Part shown: piece by piece, positions 12,993 to 24,397 of the stretch
Layout of the letters: each line of letters starts with the position of its first letter
Position numbering within the stretch: position 1 is the stretch's first letter
Assembly: GCA_003254925.1 (NCBI GenBank)
Contig: QANZ01020749.1
Coordinates: 13,356-77,355, forward strand
From: Chamaecrista fasciculata
Lineage: Eukaryota > Streptophyta > Magnoliopsida > Fabales > Fabaceae
DNA: 64,000 bases
Direction of reading: 5' to 3'
Translations under genes and position numbers: made by a program
Notes under the pieces: generated by a model
What the model saw: the letters and a program-made list of their open reading frames with translations, nothing else
Told to the model about the DNA's origin: nothing
Database searches by the model: none

Positions 12993-15900
12993 TCATGCTG
13001 GTTCCGTACTGAACTCCCAAGAATCAGTGATGGGTAGAGGGGGTGGTGCTGCTGCCTCAGTGTAGCCAACCGCTGGATGGAGTAGCGAAACATGAAAGAC
13101 CGGATGTACCTTGGCAGTTTGGGGCAGCAAGAGCTCATATGCTACAGCTCCAATCTTGTTCACAATTTTGTAAGGGCCAAAGAACCGAGGTGATAGTTTT
13201 TCATATGGTCTCTTAGCTAAGGAACGTTGGCGGTATGGTTGAAGGCGAAGAAAGACCATATCACCTACCTCAAAGGTGAGTTCTCTTCTTTTTAAATCTG
13301 CATAACTCTTCATTCTATTCTGTACTTTCAAGAGATGATCCCTTAAAAGTTTCAGCATATTGTCCCGTTCTAAGAGCTGCTCCTCAAGTTCAGCAATACG
13401 AGTTTCACCCGGAACAAAAGGGTGCATTGCTGGTGGGTCCCTGCCATAAACAACCTTAAACGGAGTAGAGTTGGCAGAAGTGTGGAACCCAGTATTAAAA
13501 GAGTATTCTGCCCAAGCGAGGAATTTGCTCCATCCCTTAAGTTGTTCATGAGCAAAACACCTAAGATAAGCCTCTAAACAACGATTCACGACCTCAGTTT
13601 GTCCGTCTGTTTGTGGATGATAGGATGTACTCATCTTCAGCTTAGTACGGCTCAAACGAAACAGCTCTTGCCAAAATGAACTAAAGAACAATGGATCACG
13701 ATCAGAAACTATAGAGTTGGGCATACCATGAAGACGAACCACCTCTCTACAAAAGATGGCAGCCACTGACTTGGCAGTATAAGGATGAGAGAGCCCCAAG
13801 AAATGGCAGTATTTGCTGAAACGATCCACTACCACCAATACCGTGTCTATGCCCTGTGACTTTGGCAAACCTGAGATGAAATCCATAGAAATATCCTCCC
13901 ATACTCGATGTGGAATCGGAAGGGGTTGGAGAAGTCCTGCGGGAGCTAAAGTCTCATATTTATTCCTTTGACAAGTCATACAATTTTGCACATAGGTTTT
14001 GACATCCTGCTTCATCCTTGGCCAAAAGAAATTAGCCGACAGCCTCTTCAGAGTTTTCAAAAACCCACCATGGCCTCCAGAAAGTGAAGAATGAGCCTCT
14101 TCAAGAAGAGTCTGTTTGAGAGGAGAAGATGAAGGAATAACCAACCTATTATCATAATATAGCATACCCTGCACCTGTCGAAAATTCTGAACAGCCGCTG
14201 GATTTTTCTGAAGGTCAGCCATAATACGAGCAGTGAACTCATCTTTTGCCAACTCTTCATGCAGCTGGGCAAAATCAAGGGGGAATGGTATAGCTAAAGT
14301 CAAAAAATCAGCATACTGTGGCTTCCTGGACAGCGCATCTGCTCCCTTATTCTCCCTCCCAGCCTTGTACTCAATGGAGAAGTCAAATGGCAGCAGTTTA
14401 ATTAATAACCTCTGCTGTTCATGAGTAGTAACTCGCTGCTCCAACAAGTACTTTAGACTATGATGATCAGTCCGTACTTTAAAGTGCTTCCCCCACAAAT
14501 AGTGTCTCCATTTTTGTAAGGCTAGGACCAAAGAAAGCAACTCCCGATCATAAGTAGATTTTATTCTAGAAGAGAAAGAGAATCCCTTACTAAAATAAGC
14601 AATTGGGTGCTCATTCTGCATAAGCACAGCCCCTACACCCTCAGCAGATGCATCACACTCCACAACAAATGGTTGGGCAAAGTCGGGTAGTCCTAGCACT
14701 GGTACTGTAGTCAGTGCTCTTTTCAAAGAATTAAATGCAATTTCAGCTTTGGGGTTCCACTGAAAAGCATTCTTTTTAGTGAGCTCGGTGAGTGGTCTAG
14801 CTATCTCTCCATAACCCTTGACAAACCTTCTATAGTAACCTGTGAGGCCCAAGAATCCTCGTACTTCCTTCACATTAGATGGCACTGGCCATTCCAAAAC
14901 TGCACTGATTTTTTCAGCTTCTACTCCCACGCCCAGATTTGAAACAACATGTCCCAAGAAGTGAACATTTTGTTGTCCAAACGAACATTTCTTGAGTTTT
15001 GCATAGAATGAGTTCTCCTTCAGCAGTTGGAAGGTAATACGGAGATGTTCACAGTGTTGTTCCACGTTTTTGCTGAAGATGAGGATGTCATCAAAAAACA
15101 CCAAGATGAACTTGCGCAAATGAGGCCTGAATAGATCATTCATAGCTGCCTGGAAAGTTGAAGGTGCATTAGTCAACCCAAATGGCATAACAGTGAACTC
15201 ATAGTGGCCCGAATGAGTGCGGAAGGCTGTTTTGGGAACATCAGCGGGATTCATCCGTATCTGGTGATAACCAGACCTCAAATCGATTTTTGAGAACACC
15301 GTAGACCCATACAATTCATCCAGAAGCTCATCAACATTGGGGATAGGATATTTGTCAGGAATGGTAATTTTATTGAGCTCCCTATAATCAACACACATCC
15401 TCCAGGTGTCATCCTTCTTTTTCACCAACAAAACAGGGCTTGCATAAGGGCTGTTGCTGTGTTGTACAAACCCAGAAGAGAGAAGGGCAGCTACCTGATT
15501 TTCAATCTCATTTTTTTGGTAATATGGAAAACGGTAAGGGCGAATATTTGGTGGTTTAGAATTTGGTAGCAGGGGAATAGAGTGGGTATGGTTTCTGTAT
15601 GGGGGCAAGGTGTTCGGTTCAGCAAAGATGTTATCAAACTCTTGGAGTAAGGGTTGGAGAGAATGGGGTATAGTGTTTAAGGTTGTGTGCTCGGCAGGGG
15701 GTAGGTGTTGGAGAGTGAGAAGGGAAGCTGGGTCAGATTGCAGGTGTCGTACTCCCTGTAATTTGTATTTCTTACCATTCCACTCAAAGATCATAAACAT
15801 CTCATTCCAGTTTGCTTGCACTGTGTTGAGTGAAGCAAGCCACTTTATTCCAAGAACCATGTCAGCACCTCCAAGGGCAAATGGGTAGCAGTCTTGTACT

Positions 15901-17207
15901 AATTTCAGCCCTTGTATCTGAACACCAACACTTCGACAGATAGAGTTGCACCTAATAATTTGGCCATTCCCAATCTGAACACCAAAAGAAGAAATTTGAT
16001 GCACAGGTAAGTTGAGCTCTCTTACCAAATTTTCTGAGATGAAGTTGTGGGTTGAACCACTATCAACCAATATAAGAACTAATTTTCCAGCAATAGAGCC
16101 CTCCACCTTCATGGTTGAACCGCTATACCTCCCTAAAATGGCATGAAACGAAATTTCGGTCAGGTCAGCAGTGTTTTCGGCCTCCTCTGTGCTTGGGTCA
16201 GCAGCTTCGTCATCCATCCTTTCCTCCACGCCGTCGTCTTCAATCTCCAGCAGAGAAAGGGACGCCTTGCACCGATGACCAGGGACGAAACGCTCTCCAC
16301 ACCTGAAGCACAACCCTTTGTCGCGTCGGGCTTGCCGTTCTGCATCCCACGCCGTCGGGTTCTGTGTTTTTTGAGCGAGGGTGTTGGGTGAAGCAGGTAG
16401 TAGTAGAGCACGATCTCTAGTCTGCCATGCTGGGTAATTTCTTTTCGTTGAATTAGAATTAACCTCCTTATTGGGCTTTAAAGGCCCAACTTTAGCTTCA
16501 TATTCTAAGGCTAGACTTAGAGCTTTATAAACAGTTCTGGGCTTCTGAATTCTCACATCAACAATTAGTTCTTCTTTGAGCCCACTTAAAAACACTCCAA
16601 GTAAACAATGTTCTGGCCAGTTTTTTACCCTAGCCGCCCTTTTAGCAAACTCCTTGCGATATTCTTGAACTGATCCCACCTGCTTCACACGGCAAAAATG
16701 CTCATCGGAGTTCTGAAACTCGGCGGGGCCATAATTTTCTTGTAGCGCCTTCACCAGTTCCTCCCAATACAGCATGGTGCGTTCTCCGTTCATCCACGCA
16801 AAGAGGTCCAAAGCATCTCCTTCCAGATACATCGCGGCTATATCAACCTTCAATTCATCGGGAGTTTGGTAATAACGGAAGTATTTTTCTGCCTTCAGAA
16901 TCCATCCTCTAGGATCCCCTCCTTCAAACTTCGGAAACTCCATCTTGGTGTGGTTACGCCTAGCTGGATCTCTAAGCCACCATGGAGCATCAACCTCATC
17001 ATCTTCAGACATGGGTGCTTTCCCTCTATCACGTTGGGTCGTACTGCTGCCACCAGGTTGGGATTGATTTGCTTGAGCTTTGAGGGACGCCACATCTGCC
17101 GCCAGAGTATCCAGAGTGTTCAGTTTGGAAGACATTGCTTCCAGCTGTCGGGCAAGTTGATCATTTGGTGGTGGTGCGGGTTGTTCATTATTTCTAGTGT
17201 TTACCAT
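12993..17207 (-). CDS. Ty3/gypsy gag-pol polyprotein
   Basis: Single 1,404-residue frame. Order of domains: Gag capsid region (about 90-240); CCHC zinc knuckle [14 protein letters not shown] (300-313); aspartic protease with [10 protein letters not shown] (about 380-389); reverse transcriptase (about 560-760) with FFDDIL (704-709), a variant of the YVDD box; RNase H (about 845-965) with ECDAS; integrase (about 1000-1300) with the HHCC zinc motif and a DDE core seen in the [16 protein letters not shown] and HPQTDGQTE segments. This order (RT-RH-IN) defines Ty3/gypsy. The start ATG lies 10 bp after the primer-binding site. A TGA removes the C-terminal chromodomain; otherwise the frame is open, so the enzymatic part may still be functional. 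Confidence 0.95.
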   Translation of the reverse strand: MVNTRNNEQPAPPPNDQLARQLEAMSSKLNTLDTLAADVASLKAQANQSQPGGSSTTQRDRGKAPMSEDDEVDAPWWLRDPARRNHTKMEFPKFEGGDPRGWILKAEKYFRYYQTPDELKVDIAAMYLEGDALDLFAWMNGERTMLYWEELVKALQENYGPAEFQNSDEHFCRVKQVGSVQEYRKEFAKRAARVKNWPEHCLLGVFLSGLKEELIVDVRIQKPRTVYKALSLALEYEAKVGPLKPNKEVNSNSTKRNYPAWQTRDRALLLPASPNTLAQKTQNPTAWDAERQARRDKGLCFRCGERFVPGHRCKASLSLLEIEDDGVEERMDDEAADPSTEEAENTADLTEISFHAILGRYSGSTMKVEGSIAGKLVLILVDSGSTHNFISENLVRELNLPVHQISSFGVQIGNGQIIRCNSICRSVGVQIQGLKLVQDCYPFALGGADMVLGIKWLASLNTVQANWNEMFMIFEWNGKKYKLQGVRHLQSDPASLLTLQHLPPAEHTTLNTIPHSLQPLLQEFDNIFAEPNTLPPYRNHTHSIPLLPNSKPPNIRPYRFPYYQKNEIENQVAALLSSGFVQHSNSPYASPVLLVKKKDDTWRMCVDYRELNKITIPDKYPIPNVDELLDELYGSTVFSKIDLRSGYHQIRMNPADVPKTAFRTHSGHYEFTVMPFGLTNAPSTFQAAMNDLFRPHLRKFILVFFDDILIFSKNVEQHCEHLRITFQLLKENSFYAKLKKCSFGQQNVHFLGHVVSNLGVGVEAEKISAVLEWPVPSNVKEVRGFLGLTGYYRRFVKGYGEIARPLTELTKKNAFQWNPKAEIAFNSLKRALTTVPVLGLPDFAQPFVVECDASAEGVGAVLMQNEHPIAYFSKGFSFSSRIKSTYDRELLSLVLALQKWRHYLWGKHFKVRTDHHSLKYLLEQRVTTHEQQRLLIKLLPFDFSIEYKAGRENKGADALSRKPQYADFLTLAIPFPLDFAQLHEELAKDEFTARIMADLQKNPAAVQNFRQVQGMLYYDNRLVIPSSSPLKQTLLEEAHSSLSGGHGGFLKTLKRLSANFFWPRMKQDVKTYVQNCMTCQRNKYETLAPAGLLQPLPIPHRVWEDISMDFISGLPKSQGIDTVLVVVDRFSKYCHFLGLSHPYTAKSVAAIFCREVVRLHGMPNSIVSDRDPLFFSSFWQELFRLSRTKLKMSTSYHPQTDGQTEVVNRCLEAYLRCFAHEQLKGWSKFLAWAEYSFNTGFHTSANSTPFKVVYGRDPPAMHPFVPGETRIAELEEQLLERDNMLKLLRDHLLKVQNRMKSYADLKRRELTFEVGDMVFLRLQPYRQRSLAKRPYEKLSPRFFGPYKIVNKIGAVAYELLLPQTAKVHPVFHVSLLHPAVGYTEAAAPPPLPITDSWEFSTEPA

Positions 17208-17217
17208 GATGAACCAG

Positions 17218-17229
17218 GCTCTGATACCA
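17218..17229 (-). other. Primer-binding site, initiator tRNA-Met type
   Basis: Element-strand TGGTATCAGAGC lies 3 nt inside the 5' LTR. It is the standard complement of the 3' end of plant initiator methionine tRNA used by many gypsy and copia elements to prime reverse transcription. Confidence 0.9.
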
Positions 17230-17232
17230 AGT

Positions 17233-17663
17233 TAATACAACCCACTGAATATACGAGAGCAGAAAATAAAGAAAGGTGTTTGGAGAGAAGGAACAATAGG
17301 TAACTTCCAGAATCTAGAATATACCTCCAATAAACTAGTCCGTGGACAAAGCTCCAATACAAGATATTCAATGATGCCTTCTACCCTATTCCTAGAGGTA
17401 TTTATAATAGACTCATGATCAGAACTGAAATACAAAGAAAGTGCAACAGAAAAGAAGCTAACGGTAACATGCCTAATTTCTAGGAATAAAATCAGCAACT
17501 AACAACAGAACATGATAAGAATTAATAACAGAACAAAATGAAAGCAGATATGCACTACGTGGCTTCCTAAAATGTAAGTAACACATTGATTAAGTCAAAG
17601 CAATGGTCTTGGCACTTAGTTTGCTGACATGGCCTCCTAGAGTAATACTTAAGAGGCTTATCA
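17233..17663 (-). repeat. 5' LTR of the gypsy element
   Basis: 431-bp copy, in element orientation starting TGATAAGCC and ending TTGTATTA. It is followed by the primer-binding site and the gag start. Confidence 0.95.
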
Positions 17664-18081
17664 TAAACTGAAAAGTAAAGAAGTGAAAGAAGTGTTTGTA
17701 AGTTATGTTAAAAATAATTATGAGAATGAAACAAAGGTATGGGAGTGTTGTAGACAAGATGAGGAATACAATAGTGGAGGAGTTGAGTAATTTTAAGGGT
17801 CTTAATGTGATGTTTCAAAGAATAAAGGGGGTAGGAGCCTAGAAATTAGAAAGTTTGGGGGGCAGAAGTATAGTTTTACCCCAAACTTTAAAAAGAAGGC
17901 TGAAAAAAAGAAAAAAAATCTGACCGGTTCTCTGACCGGTCCACCGGGTGGACCCGATTTTCCGGTTTTGGGCCGGTTTTTCCCAGTCCAACCCCAAATC
18001 CGATTCTTTGGGTTGAACCAGGCCGCTTTCCACTTCGGCTCCCGGTCCGACCGGCCGGTCCGGTCCGGGTTCAACAACACT

Positions 18082-18534
18082 CACATAATGCCGCGCAGTT
18101 TCTCAGTTGATACAGTCAGTAGGCAAGCCGGCAAAGATACATGCAACGTGAACGTATGGAAGCTAATTTTTTTTGGGGTGGCCAATATGTCTGAAAGCTA
18201 ATTTAAGTTGGCATTTTCGGATTTATGATAATGATCGACGGCTATATGAACTATACATACATGAACGAGGAGAAAAAGAACATTTAAAAAATGTTGCAGG
18301 TCAAAATAAGACATGGGATTTTCACATTCGCCGCTATAGCTTTATCATTCATAATTGATTTACCATGAAACAATAATCGGGGCATTTAACTTTGTGATTA
18401 AATATTGCATGGTAGAAGTGCAAAAGTAATTTGAATTTAGTAGTGTAAGATAATCAACTCATTCAAAATCTAGGAAGATTCCTAGAACTTTGAAGCTTCC
18501 ATTAGACCTCCGAGAGGCAAGACCATCGCCCAGT
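18082..18534. other. Gene-free stretch between the hAT-like element and the THA8-like gene
   Basis: AT-rich sequence; probably includes the 3' UTR of the THA8-like gene. It contains one direct repeat AAGCTAATTT around a 25-bp insert (18160-18204). No coding signal is seen. Confidence 0.5.
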
Positions 18535-19838
18535 TTAGACAATCGATCTTCGTTTTACCTGAAAATATAAAGGCAAAATTATTATATATATATATATCTA
18601 TATATATACATGGAGAAAGACTCGAACATGCAAGTGGGGTAGGAACTGCACTATAAAACAATTGCCGCAGTTATTGATGGGGCTGAAAGTTCCAAAATTT
18701 AAGCAGCCCTCTAAGCGTAAATACCAATAGGCAGGTTCATTAGCCCTCTGCATTTGCATTTACATTTGTCATTTGCACAAAAATGCAAGGAAGAAGATTC
18801 TATTCTTTCATCATCTTGGACTCAAGATAATGTTGCTCTGTATAACTAAAAGATTTCAAACTCTCAGAAGAATTCACAATCTAATTATATAAAATGGGGA
18901 CAAATTTAAGAAAGATTTATAAACAAAATAAGCACTTTGGTACCACATTAGAGAGAAGCAAGCAAAAGATAATTAATACTAGGTGGAGAATATGTTTGGA
19001 ATCTTACATGCTTTTGCTGCAATTCTTGAATGAATTTTTCAGGAGACTCCACATAATCAGCACACTCGTTCTTCAAAGTTTCTGCAATCTCAAGCTGGCC
19101 AGCCTTTTCAAGATTTCTGATCAATATTGTGAAAGTCAACTTATCAGGGGCACAACCTGATGCCTTCATTAGTTTATACATGTCCATAGCCTTTTCCGTC
19201 ATGCCAACTTGTAAATATGCTCCAATCATTTCATTATACATCCTTGTATCACCCTTTAATCCTTTTTCCATTATTTCACTGAATAGCTCTTCCGCCATGC
19301 CTATCAGTTTATTTTTTCCGAGCAGCAATATCATGTCAGAGTATAACGACAGCTCTGTCGAATACCCTGCTTCCTTACGAATAAAGTTGAAGACCTACAT
19401 TACATATAAGCAAGATAATTAGAATTAGAATAGAAGGAACAATTATAAAACTCTAAATAATTAGGAGAGTAGTAAGGGTACCTGGAGGCATAAATCCAAT
19501 TCATTTTGCCTGTGTAACTCAGCAAGAACATCGAGGACGTCAAACTTGATAAGCCTGGAAAGTCTGGAATCGAGAAGATGTTGAATTTTGGGAGAGGATT
19601 TGGCAAGCTTGAGGGAGTGAACCACTTGAATCGCTTCTTTGGATAAAACCCTAGACCTCCATAAACCCTTTCTGGGGCTGCTGCGGAGGCCGCATATGGT
19701 GATGCCTGAGTTTGCGCGAAGCTCAAGAAAGGGCTTCCGATTAACGACGTTTTGGAAATTCAGACCAAAAATGGATTTATAATTCATCAGACATTGAGGA
19801 GCCATGGCCATAGTATTATCTTCATTAGCTTGCTTCAA
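18535..19838 (-). CDS. THA8-like short pentatricopeptide repeat protein, plastid type
   Basis: Three exons: 19482-19838, 19008-19394 and 18535-18558, all phase 0, giving about 255 residues, the size of the short PPR family containing THA8 and At3g46870/At1g62350. These bind organellar RNA and help splicing or stability. PPR-type helices are visible in exon 2, such as GDTRMYNEMIGAYLQVGMTEKAMDMY and CAPDKLTFTILIRNLEKAGQ, each about 35 residues apart. The N-terminus is basic and Ser-rich, as for a transit peptide. A second in-frame ATG ten codons in (19811, MAMAPQ) is an equally good start. The last exon is a 24-nt mini-exon that supplies a basic tail VKRRSIV. The organelle is inferred, not shown. 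Confidence 0.82.
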
Positions 19839-20665
19839 ATCAAATGAGCCTGATAAAACAGCGTCTGGTATCGCTGAATATCATCACGTCCATAATTTTG
19901 CCACAACTTTATAATTACCTACTTTATTTTTCTTATATTTCAATTAAATTAAGTCTTAAAAGTCGACATCTCATTTTATGGTCAAACAAGCAAAATTGAT
20001 TATATCTCTCTCGATTCAAATTTGCAACGAATTTAGAGCTACGAGTTCATCTTAACAAGTCCTTTGAATTTGAAATGAAATACTAGATAAATATGACCAA
20101 ATTCAATAATTTTAGACCAAAATAAAATATTTTACCACTATTTAAGACCAAAATGAATCATTTTTCCAACATTTAGGACCAAAATGAACATTATGACATA
20201 CATTTAGGACCAAAATGAACCTTTGACCAACTATTTTTAAAAAACTTATGTAGTAAATTTATCCTCTTTTTTTTTTTGTAAGGTAAATTTATCCTTTTTT
20301 TAATTTAGTGTTCTGATTTCTATTTCTTTTCATTTATGTAAGTAGTTAATTCAGAAGCAGTGAAGGGCAGCTTGGAAACTTCTTCCAAGTTCCCCAAGCC
20401 ATTTTCTTATAACCGTTTAAGGATGTATTGTTTTGACTTTTAAATAATTTAGTCTACAATACAACTCTCAAACCGCATGAAAAGAAATTTAATTGTGTTC
20501 AAAACAGATAAGAATCCTTCCACGCATATACGTACATTAATAAAATATTAGATATAAACACTTCAAGAACCAATGAATTATGAATACTAGTTATAAATTC
20601 TTGTTCTTGTGTTCACACGAAGGGACATAACAAGAATCAAGATGTAAAGGACAATTTGAGACACT
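19839..20665. other. Gene-free stretch with degenerate repeat units
   Basis: AT-rich spacer between the THA8-like promoter and the FKBP16-3 3' end. At 20095-20240 there are about four loose copies of TTTAGGACCAAAATGAA spaced about 40 bp apart, probably a worn MITE arm. A direct repeat of GTAAATTTATCCT flanks a T-run at 20253-20295. No gene. Confidence 0.5.
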
Positions 20666-23600
20666 TCATTCCTCGTCGAGTTCTAGTCCTGGTATATATT
20701 CCAAGCTAACATCAAATATGACTGGACTATTTGGAGCCACCCTTGGTCTTCCTGGAGCAGACGTTAGACCTTTTGGAAATGCCAACTACCACATATCACC
20801 AAAAAGAGAAAGGAAAGCCAAGTGTTAATTAACACCCTTTAAAGAGAAAAGAAGAAGACAATAATGATTAATGAAGACTGATTATATACTGTCTATCAGG
20901 AGGATAAAATGCAACATAACAGAAATAATGAGGATCGAGTCTTTTGTTCTTTAGCAATTATGAGCATTCTTTTCCAGATTGGCACCATTTTGTGGTGAAT
21001 GCACATTTCAGGCACAGATGACCATGCCCAATGCATAACTAAAAGGAATTTGAGCAATCTTAAAAGGAATGGGGAAGGAGAAGATGCTCAATTTCTGAGC
21101 GTTTCTACAGATCAAGCCAAGTATTGATCAAGACATTCTTACTCCATAAAGCACAATAGATTATTTGAAGATACTTATATTTCAGTGTAAGACTTTGGAT
21201 AGACGGAAGCTTACTGATCCAGGTATGTACAGTCGGCGCTTTCCTCCTATTTTCATGCTCAGGATCCCTTCATCAAGTCCCTTTATCACCTGTTCTACTC
21301 ATTAGGTTGAAAATCAATAAAGCTCCTAAAGGATTATTAAACTCTTTAACCACAATATTGTACTCTTCTAGTTTGAACAGCCTGTCCATAAATAAAAGAC
21401 AAATTTTTAACTCAAAAACTCTATAAAAGCAACATCCAGAGTTTACCTGACCAGAGCCAACGCGGAAAATGTAAGGCTGACCTTTCTCCAATGAACTGTA
21501 CAATGAAGAAGGGTACAAAAAGTGTAACGCATAATGCACCTTTCTATCTGAACATATCAGCTGACTTTTGATATATATCATCAAGAGTCTATTTAATTGA
21601 TTGTTATGATGAAAGGTTGCTCAAAGCACTCTCACAGGAGCAGGTTGTTAGAACTTTTTAAAAATAGTCCATCTTCAAAACAAAATTTAAAGGAACAAAA
21701 AGCTGAAAAAGAAGAGAACATGTCAGAATCACAAACAATCCAATCGCACAAGTTGTTTGGCAAGTATGTTTAAATTGATAATTCTGTAAATGGCAAGATA
21801 TCTAACATTTGATTAGGCTGGTTGACTCTGTGAGTTCACTCACGTCTTTTTCATTTATGAACAATGATAAGAGACACTTTGCATCTTTTAACTCATTACG
21901 TAAAACTGACAAGTCTACCTGTCAAATATTTGTCCAGATGGAACCATTGCAACATAGTTAGCAGCCACCTGTAATTACACAAGGGATTAACAACACAGTA
22001 GTTAGAGGCATATGGAAATGAAGTCAATTTTGGAATGAGGGTGGCAGAAAAACACACTGACAGAGAATTTAATGCTGCTCTTGACAGCAATGCCATATTT
22101 AACTTCATTCAGGTTTAGAAAGAGAATATACTTTTTTTATGGTGATAAGAAACTTTAGCTAACTCAGATAGAAGTTGTAAAAATGGCCATTGTGATGAAG
22201 CTTCACTTTGAATATGGTTTGTCAGACAAGTGCAGCTGAGCGATATATTGCATCATGAAATTTCATATGGTGCTTTTAAGGGTTAGTTTGTGAAAAGCAA
22301 ATTAAACAAATAGAGAGAAGAGAATAGTGCATGTAACTCATAACTCTTAAGTAAATTGGCAGAGAGGAATTGGCTAATCTAAAATTTTAGTATATGATAA
22401 GCACATATCCAGGTAATGCAATTGAGAAAGATGTACAGAATTTTCTGCCTAGAGAGTGAAAGAAATGCATTTCATGAGCTTTTCCCAGAAAAAGAAATTC
22501 AATTTGTCCTAAGATGAAAATGATCTAGTTAAGCACTGATCTGTTGATTTGGCATTGGCTGCCTCTTCGAAGGTTAGTGACAAGTATACAAGAAAACTTG
22601 TACAAGTCAGATCGCTTTACGCACCTGAAATCCAACTGGTGGACTAGAGCCTTGTCCAACTTTAATATCCTTGTATTGCAAACCCGATTCAGTAGTTATC
22701 ATAGGCACCTTCACAACATTTAAAAAAAAAATCAAAATAGCCTCAGTCATAGCTATGGAGCTTAAAGTGTTAGTAAAGTATGTTAACCAAAAAAAAATGT
22801 TAGTAAAGTAAAAGTCATCTCCCTACCACACTGATAATAAGAGGTTCTTGAAATTACTTAGCTTACAACTTTATTGCCACAAGATCGATGAATAATTTCT
22901 AATACAAGGAATTGGTTATTTATGGCTCAAATATGTCACACATTTGGAAACTTAAAGTTGATTTTATATCTTTCAAATTGTGGAATCTCCTTATAAATCC
23001 AACTAATAAAACAACGGAAATCACCAGAAGCTGCCACTTAAAAAATCCCTGTTCATTGCTATTATTAGGACATGAAATTCTATTTTGAAAAAAGATTCTG
23101 CAGAGTGCAGAGTACACCAGATCATCAATTTTCACAAGGTCCAGCAAGTTAGCAGATCTTGTTGAGGTTCAAAACTATATTAGTGACATTTTGAGAAGAC
23201 TGGCAACAATTGTAAAGAACCTTATCCTGTCACATGGAGGGAAGAAGGCAGAGGTTTCTGAAATATTGATGTTGGCAATCAATGACAACAGCTTTGAGTT
23301 TATAGTTTATAGGCTATTTGATGGGAGCTTATTTATCAAATCAGAGATGAAAGGGAATACCAAATATCTAACCACTTCTTATACCCAGCAAATTCAATGA
23401 AAATTTATTCTGCAAAGATTAATGACATTTGAAAAAGAAAGTAGCCCCCTAATATTAGTAGATAAAAGTAATGCGACCTCCTCAAATTTCAATGCATTCA
23501 TAGAAATGTGCAGTAATCACGGGCGAGAAAAAGTGAAAAGCAACGAAACATGGTAGAGAGAAGGGTATCATGTAATCTCACCATACATTTTCAAGCTCCT

Positions 23601-24038
23601 TCTCACAAGCATCATCACAGAGCCTTGGCTTTTGCTCTGGAGGCAAACCAGCTGCTTTGGCATCAAATGAATTTAGGAAGAGGCTTGAGACTCCCAAAGA
23701 AAACCCAAGGAAGTCCCTACGAGTAATGGTATTGAAGAACATAGATGTGCACTCTCTCGTACTTGTGGACTTAAGTCTAAGATCTAAGCTCGGGTAATGC
23801 ACAGCCATACATCGAACTTTGTCATCTGAAATGCCTTGAGAAGTGAAGGACAGACTTTTACCAGAAGTGGAACCTACCAAAATGTACAAATTTAGAGACG
23901 AAGCTCCTTGATTTGAATAGTGAAAATTTCACTGGGAATATGCTATGACACATTTTAATTGAGATACAAGGGAAATAAATTGCAGGAGAAAAACCACTTA
24001 CCAAGTGGAAGAAGCAAAGAAGAAGGAGAGGAAGCCAT
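20666..24038 (-). CDS. FKBP16-3: Thylakoid-lumen FKBP-type peptidyl-prolyl isomerase, FKBP16-3-like
   Basis: Seven exons: 24002-24038, 23587-23873, 22625-22708, 21919-21968, 21447-21495, 21215-21289 and 20666-20785; 233 residues, all phases consistent. Residues 1 to about 85 form a bipartite targeting sequence: Ser-rich stroma part, then a twin-arginine TRRDFLGFSLGVSSLF stretch and an AKAAG processing site, so import by the Tat route into the lumen is expected. Two cysteines follow in PRLCDDACEKELENV. The FKBP fold covers about 112-230 (TTESGLQYKDIKVGQG, GQIFDSSLEKGQP, VIKGLDEGI, GGKRRLYIP, SPVIFDVSLEYIPGL). FKBPs catalyse cis-trans proline isomerisation, but several aromatic active-site residues differ in lumenal FKBP16 types, so activity is uncertain. 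The gene shares a short upstream region with VIPP1. Confidence 0.92.
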
Positions 24039-24397
24039 GAAAGCGCTTCAAACTTCACAATTCACAGAGTAAGGATAACGAAATCTACTTACGACATAAA
24101 AGCTGCTGACTCGGCTTCCCTTAGCTGAAGTCTATTTACATATTTGCCCTTACCCAATGTATCAATTTTTATGGGAACCAAAAGGGTACCAAAAAAAGAA
24201 GAACGAAAAAACAAGTCCCGGTCCGGCCCATTTTGTGACATGGGAATAAAAAATATCGCACAAGGACGCTAGCATCCATTAAGCAGAAGCACTGATCCCA
24301 AATTTCTTAAAATTTCATAAAATTTCCTATCCTATCTGCGAAAACAATTTCTTGTTATTTTCAAGTTCTTCGTATCTTGAGCTGATTTCTATCACGA
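24039..24397. promoter_or_regulatory. Shared 359-bp region between divergent FKBP16-3 and VIPP1 starts
   Basis: The two start codons are 359 bp apart on opposite strands, so both core promoters and 5' UTRs must lie here. A TGGGCC box (site II-like, on the minus strand in AAAATGGGCCGGACC) is near 24215-24235. Both products act at thylakoid membranes, so co-regulation is plausible but is an inference. Confidence 0.6.

Larger units (their letters stand above)
12387..17663 (-). mobile_element. Ty3/gypsy LTR retrotransposon (chromovirus), nearly intact
   Basis: Full-length element of 5,277 bp with two LTRs (12387-12822 and 17233-17663), a primer-binding site, a polypurine tract and one gag-pol frame in reverse orientation. 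The 5-bp target duplication TAAAC is at 12382-12386 and 17664-17668. By eye the LTRs differ by about six substitutions and one 5-bp indel, so insertion was recent. LTR ends read TG...TA in element orientation. A chromodomain at the end of pol and the compact size suggest the Reina-like chromovirus group (inference). It is inserted in the hAT-like element and lies between the TBC and THA8-like genes. Confidence 0.95.
12047..18081. mobile_element. hAT-like non-autonomous element, split by the gypsy insertion
   Basis: The left end AGTGTTGTCATAACCGAACC and the right end CCGGGTTCAACAACACT form an imperfect terminal inverted repeat: AGTGTTGT is exact, followed by degenerate CCGG/CGGT-rich sub-terminal repeats on both sides (12058-12140 and 17920-18075). 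Such GGTCCGGTT-rich ends with a TAGTGTTGT-like tip resemble plant hAT elements. Removing the gypsy element leaves about 750 bp without a usable ORF. I could not find a clean 8-bp target duplication (only a partial TCATA/TCACA similarity), so the outer limits and the family are tentative. The left half contains TGTAACACCCC, a string also seen at some LTR starts. Confidence 0.4.

Noticed and set aside
16866..17303. 145-residue plus-strand ORF
   Set aside because: Antisense shadow of the gypsy gag region.
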